Shown: one piece after another, positions 22,026 through 26,607 of the stretch | Numbering within the stretch: the stretch's first letter is position 1 | How the letters are laid out: each line of letters starts with the position of its first letter | Assembly: GCA_046735265.1 (NCBI GenBank) | Contig: JBKPSZ010000228.1 | Location: 1 to 26,607 of the forward strand | Direction: 5' to 3' | Source: DATBFU01 sp046735265 | Lineage (GTDB): Bacteria > Acidobacteriota > Thermoanaerobaculia > UBA5066 > Gp7-AA6 | Length of the DNA: 26,607 nt | The notes under the pieces: model-generated | What the model was told of the DNA's origin: nothing | The model's database searches: none | What the model saw: only the letters and a program-made list of their open reading frames with translations | Program-made: the position numbers and the translations under genes

Positions 22026-23720
22026 ATGGCCGGCGAGAAAATCCTCGTCGTCGATGACGACGACGACATCCTGTTGATCGTCCAGACGATTCTGGGCGGC
22101 GCTGGCTATTCCGCACACACCGCCCGGAACGGGCGCGAGGGAATCGAGACGGCCCTGGAGCTGCGGCCGGACCTGATTCTTCTCGACGTCATGATGCCGG
22201 AGCTCTCGGGGTGGGAAGTCTGCACGACGTTGAAGAGCGCGCCCGAGACGCGTCAGGTCCCGATCGCGATGCTCACCGTCAAGAACGAGATCCGCGACCT
22301 GATCACGGGGATGCAGGCGGGCGCGGACGAGTACATCACCAAGCCGTTCACGCGGCGGAAGCTCCTCGAGACGGTCCAGAAGCTCCTCGAGTCGCGCGAA
22401 TCGAGCCCGGCCGACTTCGTCACTTCCGAGAACGAGGAGGTCCGGTTCAAGAATCTCCTGTTCGATCCGGTCACGAGGCTGCCGACCGTACCGGTCATCA
22501 TCGACGCGCTGCGCGACCGGCTCCTCGACAACCGGGACCTCGGGGTCCTCTTCGTGGACGTCGAGCAGTACAGCCACATCGAGGAGGCATACGGCTGGGA
22601 GGTCTTCGACGGCCTTCTGCGCGAGACGGGCCGCGCGCTCCGGCGCATGCTCGGGACCGTTTTCGCGAGCGAGGACTTCGTCGCCGTGAACCGCGCCGGC
22701 GGCTCGGATTTCTACGTCTTCACCAGCATCGAGGCGGGCGGAGACTCCGTCGCCCGTCTCCAGCGCAAGGCGCGCCAGGTCGAGGAGTCGCTCCGCGGGA
22801 CTCTGGACGAAGCGTTCGGCAACCGGATCCACAAGCGCATCGGCGTCTTCGTCGGCCACGCCGTCATCCGCTCGAATCCACAGATGCGGGTCGAGCGCCT
22901 GGTGTATCGCGCGCTGCGCGAGGCGATCAACGTCGCGTCGACGAAGGAAGAAGAGCGTCAGGCGATTCTTCTCGAAACCTTCAAGGACATCCTGCGGCGG
23001 GGACGCATCCGGACCGTGTATCAGCCGATCTTCAGTCTTTCGTCGCTCGAGCTCTTCGGGCACGAGGCTCTGACGCGCGGGCCGCTCGACACGGCGTTCG
23101 AGAGCCCCGAGCTCCTGTTTTCCTTCGCCGGGGAGAACGAGACGGTCTGGGAGCTCGAGCAGCTCTGCCTCGGATCCTCGGCCACCCGCTATCAGGCGCA
23201 CGCGGGTCCTCTCCTCTTCATCAACGTCGAAGCGGACTCGGTCACGGCCCTTTCCTCGCGCGGGCCGGAGTCGCTGCCGGCGCTCTTCGCGCTGCGGGAC
23301 AAGGTCGTGCTGGAAGTGACGGAGAGGTCGGCGATCCGCGACGTCCCGGTCTTCCGCGACGCCCTGCGGGAGCTGCGCCGCCTCGGGTTCCGGATCGCGA
23401 TCGACGACGCGGGATCGGGCTACGCTTCGCTGCAATCGATCGCCGAGCTCCGCCCGAACTTCCTGAAAGTGGCGAACACGCTCGTGACCGGACTCCACAC
23501 GGACACCATCAAGCGGGACGTCGTCGAGATGCTCGTGAATCTCGCCCGCCGGATCGAGGCCGTCTGCGTGGCGGAGGGGATCGAGACGCCGCAGGACCTC
23601 GAGGAGTGCCGCCGCCTCGGGATCCCCTACGGCCAGGGCTTCTATCTGGCCGTACCGGAAGAAGTGCCGGCGACGCGTCCGGCGCGGCGCGTCGAGCCCT
23701 CGGAGCCCGTCCCGGGCTAG
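22026..23720 (+). CDS. Response regulator with degenerate GGDEF and EAL domains
   Basis: This 564-residue cytoplasmic signalling protein probably lowers cyclic di-GMP when phosphorylated. The REC domain (1-125) is complete: acidic cluster 10-14, phospho-acceptor Asp54, Thr84 and Lys106. The middle domain (about 145-305) has a GGDEF-like fold with FDPVTRLPT at its start, but the active-site motif reads GGSDF (225-229), so cyclase activity is unlikely; it may bind GTP or act as a scaffold. The EAL domain (about 325-550) keeps YQPIFSL, EAL (347-349), Asn400, LEVTE (429-433), the DD pair at 460-461, Lys481, AEGIE and Gln537, so phosphodiesterase activity is plausible. The lobe with DDAGSGYAS replaces the usual DDFGxGYSS. 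No histidine kinase lies beside it. It may tune envelope-glycan output. Confidence 0.92.
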   Translation: MAGEKILVVDDDDDILLIVQTILGGAGYSAHTARNGREGIETALELRPDLILLDVMMPELSGWEVCTTLKSAPETRQVPIAMLTVKNEIRDLITGMQAGADEYITKPFTRRKLLETVQKLLESRESSPADFVTSENEEVRFKNLLFDPVTRLPTVPVIIDALRDRLLDNRDLGVLFVDVEQYSHIEEAYGWEVFDGLLRETGRALRRMLGTVFASEDFVAVNRAGGSDFYVFTSIEAGGDSVARLQRKARQVEESLRGTLDEAFGNRIHKRIGVFVGHAVIRSNPQMRVERLVYRALREAINVASTKEEERQAILLETFKDILRRGRIRTVYQPIFSLSSLELFGHEALTRGPLDTAFESPELLFSFAGENETVWELEQLCLGSSATRYQAHAGPLLFINVEADSVTALSSRGPESLPALFALRDKVVLEVTERSAIRDVPVFRDALRELRRLGFRIAIDDAGSGYASLQSIAELRPNFLKVANTLVTGLHTDTIKRDVVEMLVNLARRIEAVCVAEGIETPQDLEECRRLGIPYGQGFYLAVPEEVPATRPARRVEPSEPVPG

Positions 23721-23755
23721 GCTTCCTCCGGCTAGACCAGCGCGATTCGGCGGAT

Positions 23756-25441
23756 CTAGCTGCCGATCCTCCGGAAGCGGATGCCGGAGAGGTCCGACGT
23801 GGACAGCCGGAATCCGTCCACCTTCCCTCCCGAGTCCCGCGTGAAGGCGATGTTCCATCCGCGCAGGGTGAAGGAGTCCTTGACCGTGGGGGTCCAGGGG
23901 TTCGGAGGGATGGTCCGGTGCTTCAGGACGAGGCCTCCGTCGCCCGCCGTGAAGCGCAGCAGCGTCGGAACCTCGTCGCTCGTGTAGAGGCCGGCGAACT
24001 GCGACAGGCTCCCGGCCGGCGGCGTCCACGGCTCGACCGGCTCGAATCGCTGCGTGTCTTCGTCTTCCCAGGCGGCGACGAGGGCGGGCCGGCCTCCGGC
24101 CGGGCGCTTTTCGAAACGGACCTCGAGGTTCCCTTCCTCCTTTGGAACGAAACGGTCGGATCCGATCGACTCGAGCGGGACCTTCTCGGTCCCGGCGTCG
24201 ACCAGGAGACCGCCGCCCTCGACCGACGCCCGCCAGAAGTCGCCGCTCTTCGGATCCCGGTAGGCCCCCGCGAAGCGCGCGAGGTCCGCCGCCGACACGG
24301 CGACGCGCGGTTTCTTCTCCGGCGGCGTCTCCGCCGGGCCGGTCACCTTGTCGGCGAGATAGATGTCGGCGATCTGATGCATGAACTTCACGCGGTTGAC
24401 CGACGTGCGGTTGCAGAGGCAGGAGACCGAGAACTTCTGGTCCGGAAAGCGGTAGAGAAGGGCGAGATACCCGGCCCAGGCGCCGGTGTGGCCGACCGCG
24501 CGAAGCCCCCGGTACGTCGTGACGCGAAGCCCCTTGGCATAGTCGATCGCCTTCCCGTCGTTCAAGACCCCCGTCTTCTCCATCTCGTCGATCAATGCGC
24601 GGTCACCGACGCGGGGCTCGGCGAAATTGCGGTCCCAGAGGAACAGGTCCTCGACCGTCGTGAGCACGCCGCCGTCCCCGTTCTGCTCGAAGTCGGACAT
24701 CTCGATCGAGAAGCCGCCGCCCGCTCGCGGCCGGTAGCCGGTCGCGCGGTTCGGGATGACGCGGGTGTGGTCTTCGTTGTACTGCGTGTGCGTCATGGCG
24801 AGCGGTCCGAAGATCCGCTCCTGCGCGAAGTCCCGCAGGCTCTTTCCGCTCGCGCGTCGTACGATCTGGCCGAGGAGGAAGTAGCCGGTGTTGCTGTACT
24901 CGTAGCGGTCACCCGGCGCGAAGATCGGTCCCTTCTGCCGGGCGAGCGCTTCGAGCGTCTCGGGCTCCGTCGTCAGGTCCTCCTCGGGGTGCCCCTCGAG
25001 CTCGAGGATCCCGATGTAGTCGCGCAGGCCTCCGACGTGATGGAGCAGGTGGCGGATCGTCACGCGCTTTCCGAAATCCGGGAGCTCCGGCAGGAACTTG
25101 CGGATGTCGTCGTCGAGCGAGAGCTTGCCGTCCCGCGCGAGAAGAAGGATCGAGAAGGAGGTGAACTGCTTGCCGATCGATCCGATGTCGAAGACCGTCT
25201 GCGGGGAGTTGGCGACGCGCAGCTCCAGGTTCGCCATGCCGTAGCCGCGCGAATAGACGATGCGGCCGTCCTGGTAGATGCCGAGGGCGCAACCCGGCGC
25301 GTCGCTCCGATCGTATTCGGCGAAGAGGGCGTCCACTTTCGATTTCACGTCGGAGGGCGCCGTCTCGGCCGCGAAGAGGGGAGCGACGAAGATCGAGGCG
25401 ATCCCGAGAACGATCGAAAGCCTTCCCGAGCGAAATCTCAT
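23756..25441 (-). CDS. Exported beta-lactamase-fold serine hydrolase
   Basis: This 561-residue protein is of the class C beta-lactamase/penicillin-binding-protein-like group (Pfam Beta-lactamase). Residues 1-25 are a signal peptide (VLGIASIFVAPLFAAE). The active-site set is complete: S88-x-x-K91 (GSIGKQF), Y182-x-N184 (EYSNTGY) and HTG 318-320 (VGHTGAWAG). After the catalytic domain, about residues 385-561 form a beta-rich tail with FAGAYRDPKSGDF and FAGLYTSDEVPT repeats of the lipocalin-like kind seen in D-aminopeptidase-type relatives. It is probably a peptidase or esterase and not a true antibiotic resistance enzyme. ATG at 25441 has a GGGAGGA site; an upstream TATAAA fits a promoter. It is convergent with the REC-EAL gene. 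Confidence 0.92.
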   Translation of the reverse strand: MRFRSGRLSIVLGIASIFVAPLFAAETAPSDVKSKVDALFAEYDRSDAPGCALGIYQDGRIVYSRGYGMANLELRVANSPQTVFDIGSIGKQFTSFSILLLARDGKLSLDDDIRKFLPELPDFGKRVTIRHLLHHVGGLRDYIGILELEGHPEEDLTTEPETLEALARQKGPIFAPGDRYEYSNTGYFLLGQIVRRASGKSLRDFAQERIFGPLAMTHTQYNEDHTRVIPNRATGYRPRAGGGFSIEMSDFEQNGDGGVLTTVEDLFLWDRNFAEPRVGDRALIDEMEKTGVLNDGKAIDYAKGLRVTTYRGLRAVGHTGAWAGYLALLYRFPDQKFSVSCLCNRTSVNRVKFMHQIADIYLADKVTGPAETPPEKKPRVAVSAADLARFAGAYRDPKSGDFWRASVEGGGLLVDAGTEKVPLESIGSDRFVPKEEGNLEVRFEKRPAGGRPALVAAWEDEDTQRFEPVEPWTPPAGSLSQFAGLYTSDEVPTLLRFTAGDGGLVLKHRTIPPNPWTPTVKDSFTLRGWNIAFTRDSGGKVDGFRLSTSDLSGIRFRRIGS

Positions 25442-25471
25442 CGGTTCCTCCCGGCGCTCGCGCGCCGTGCG

Positions 25472-25477
25472 TTTATA
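25472..25477 (-). promoter_or_regulatory. Possible -10 element for the serine hydrolase gene
   Basis: TATAAA on the minus strand lies about 30 bases upstream of the ATG at 25441 and would give a leader of about 24 bases containing the GGGAGGA site. The -35 region is not obvious. Confidence 0.4.
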
Positions 25478-25516
25478 CGATGCTCTTCTCGAATCGGCTA
25501 GCATCTCGCCCAAACG

Positions 25517-25593
25517 GGGGCCGTAGCTCAGGTGGATAGAGCAAGAGTTTCCTAAACTCTAGGTCGGCGGTTCGAGTCCGCCCGGCCCCACCA
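25517..25593 (+). tRNA. tRNA-Arg(CCT)
   Basis: A complete 77-base cloverleaf is visible. The acceptor GGGGCCG pairs with CGGCCCC, the D stem is GCTC/GAGC, and the anticodon stem AGAGT/ACTCT encloses loop TTCCTAA. The variable loop is AGGTC and the T stem GGCGG/CCGCC encloses TTCGAGT. The discriminator is A and the CCA end is encoded. The anticodon CCT reads the Arg codon AGG. It is divergent from the serine hydrolase and convergent with the ATP-grasp gene. Confidence 0.97.
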
Positions 25594-25817
25594 ACCCCTC
25601 CAATAACTTTGGTCACCCTGCTCGCTTCACCAAAACAGCGCCGTCAAGCGTGCCAGCGCCTTTCTCGAGGCGAAGCCAGGAGACTGCCCGAGGCGCTCAA
25701 GACGAGCGGGTCAAGAAACGGGGTCGGTGGTTTTGGCGAACAGAGCCGCCACTGGAAGTTACGGAATGGTCCTGAATGAGCAGGAGCACGATGAACGAGG
25801 CCGGGCCTGTTCGGGAG
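25594..25817. other. Non-coding stretch downstream of tRNA-Arg
   Basis: These 224 bases between the tRNA and the 3' end of the convergent ATP-grasp gene hold no credible gene. They appear less G+C rich than the rest. An imperfect inverted repeat (25620-25636 with 25730-25746, 14 of 17 matching) is present, but no clear terminator, attachment core or insertion sequence was recognised. Confidence 0.5.
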
Positions 25818-26607
25818 CTAGTAGGGCCAATGCGCCTTACGTCTGCCAAAGCGACCGTTCTGATTCTCCTGGGATCGCGCATATCCGCCCTTGAGCAGCG
25901 GCTCGAGGTTCCGCTCACGCAACAGATCGAGGACCTCGCCCTCGAGGAAACCCCGGCCGTAGGGATGCTGCAACAGGTTCATACCGACGAAGTGGTTGAC
26001 CTCGATCAAAACCGGACCGTTCTCGCAAATGGCAACGTCCCAACCCTGGCAAAGGTAGCCGGGGAAGAGCTCCGGCGCCTCGCCGAGAACCATCTCCCGG
26101 ACCGCCTGCCAGTGGGGTAGCTGGAAACCGGTGAGCTGTCGACCGGTGTCCGGATGGACCACGTTCACCAGTTGACGATGTCCGCGCCCGTACACCACCC
26201 GCTCGATGCGGCCCGTCGAAACGTCAATGCTGGCGAACAGGTTGCCGCTCTTGCCGTGCTGGAAGTTGTCCACGACCGCGCCTCGCCGGGCGATCTTCCA
26301 CACCGGCCGGAACATCGTCGGGCCTTTTCGCAGCCTCAGCACATGGATGCGGAGGCCCGAGATGGAGTCGCCCGCGACGGCAGCGATGTCGCCATGCGGG
26401 CGAAGCGTTTCCATGAGGAGGAAGCCCAACCCGGAGCGCTCGGTCATGCGCGCGGCAAGCTCCTCGACGCTCACGACACTGTCGCCGTCGATCACCGCGC
26501 GCTCATCCACCCATCTTTCGATCTGGAAGTTTTGGTCTCCGTTTCCGCCGTACGAGGGCTTGCAATAGATCGGGAACCTCCGCCATCCGTGCAGGAAGTC
26601 GCGCAGT
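25818..26607 (-). CDS. Sugar-transfer-associated ATP-grasp protein, 5' end cut by window edge
   Basis: The 263 visible C-terminal residues belong to the ATP-grasp superfamily, which uses ATP to join a carboxylate to a nucleophile. The visible start has FPIYCKPSYGGNG, a lysine plus glycine-rich ATP-binding segment. Further on lie SISGLRIHVLRL, MFRPVWKIAR, DVAICENGPVLIEVNHFVG with the metal-binding Glu and Asn, and HPYGRGFLEG. This resembles the family named ATPgrasp_ST, found near sugar-transfer and exopolysaccharide genes. A GTG at 26508-26510 could be mistaken for a start, but coding similarity continues through the edge, so the gene extends outside the window. Codon use (cag aat, ttt ggc, aga cgt, cat) is less G+C biased than in neighbours, which hints at later arrival. 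It is convergent with the tRNA. Confidence 0.8.
   Translation of the reverse strand, partial: LRDFLHGWRRFPIYCKPSYGGNGDQNFQIERWVDERAVIDGDSVVSVEELAARMTERSGLGFLLMETLRPHGDIAAVAGDSISGLRIHVLRLRKGPTMFRPVWKIARRGAVVDNFQHGKSGNLFASIDVSTGRIERVVYGRGHRQLVNVVHPDTGRQLTGFQLPHWQAVREMVLGEAPELFPGYLCQGWDVAICENGPVLIEVNHFVGMNLLQHPYGRGFLEGEVLDLLRERNLEPLLKGGYARSQENQNGRFGRRKAHWPY

Noticed and set aside
23731..23760. GCTAGA/TCTAGC inverted repeat between the convergent REC-EAL and serine hydrolase genes as a bidirectional terminator
   Set aside because: Only six base pairs with an 18-base loop and no T tracts, and one arm includes a stop codon.
23756..25441. Antibiotic-resistance beta-lactamase
   Set aside because: The long C-terminal lipocalin-like tail and general serine hydrolase features fit peptidase or esterase relatives better, and nothing in the context points to resistance.
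25620..25746. Imperfect 17-base inverted repeat (25620-25636 against 25730-25746) as insertion sequence ends or an attachment site
   Set aside because: Three mismatches, 93 bases between the arms, no transposase and no target duplication. Chance similarity is likely.
1..26607. CRISPR arrays, transposases, phage genes, toxin-antitoxin pairs, rRNA or riboswitches
   Set aside because: Read on both strands, no direct-repeat arrays or gene families of these kinds were recognised.

Overview
The window is G+C rich (about two thirds by eye) and densely packed, with many 4-base ATGA/GTGA/TTGA gene overlaps and frequent GTG and TTG starts. It reads as a chromosomal segment of a Gram-negative-type bacterium. 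PspC, an MsbA-like exporter, SurE/Pcm, a fused two-oxoacid dehydrogenase E1 and many membrane glycosyltransferases fit a soil-type lineage such as Acidobacteriota. That assignment is inference; no rRNA or marker gene here settles it.

Region 1 (1-9852) is an envelope-glycan locus. A minus-strand operon runs from 5315 to the left edge: a GT-C type membrane glycosyltransferase, a GT2-methyltransferase fusion, a large membrane protein with an extracytoplasmic loop, and a GT2 enzyme cut by the window edge. A plus-strand GT2 gene (5411-6253) lies divergent to it. It converges on a second minus-strand run holding two more membrane glycosyltransferases and a small anchored protein. The likely product is a cell-surface polysaccharide or glycosylated envelope component.

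Region 2 (9901-15225) continues on the minus strand. In transcription order it encodes an ABC exporter, a phospholipase D-like protein with a histone-like basic tail, a secreted protein with two tandem 49-residue repeats, and a radical SAM protein. The exporter has a clear promoter and ribosome binding site but no ATG, GTG or TTG start where the full-length protein should begin.

Region 3 (15377-23720) is mostly housekeeping on the plus strand: a GNAT acetyltransferase, then a tight PTPS-pspC-like-surE operon, then a pcm-acylphosphatase-apt operon followed by a REC/degenerate GGDEF/EAL regulator. Two minus-strand genes, a LigB/YgiD-type dioxygenase and a fused alpha-beta E1 dehydrogenase, sit between surE and pcm. 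Three plus-strand genes (GNAT, PTPS, pcm) have a -10-like hexamer 6-8 bases before the start codon, which suggests leaderless mRNAs.

Region 4 (23756-26607) holds a beta-lactamase-fold serine hydrolase, a tRNA-Arg(CCT) with encoded CCA, a 224-base non-coding stretch, and a partial ATP-grasp gene of the sugar-transfer-associated type. The last gene and its flank look less G+C rich than the rest, so the tRNA may mark the edge of an acquired segment.

No CRISPR array, insertion sequence, phage gene or toxin-antitoxin pair was seen. The most unusual signals are the non-canonical starts, the leaderless promoter set, the repeat-containing secreted protein and the basic-tailed phospholipase D protein; I did not find a convincing wholly new multi-gene system.
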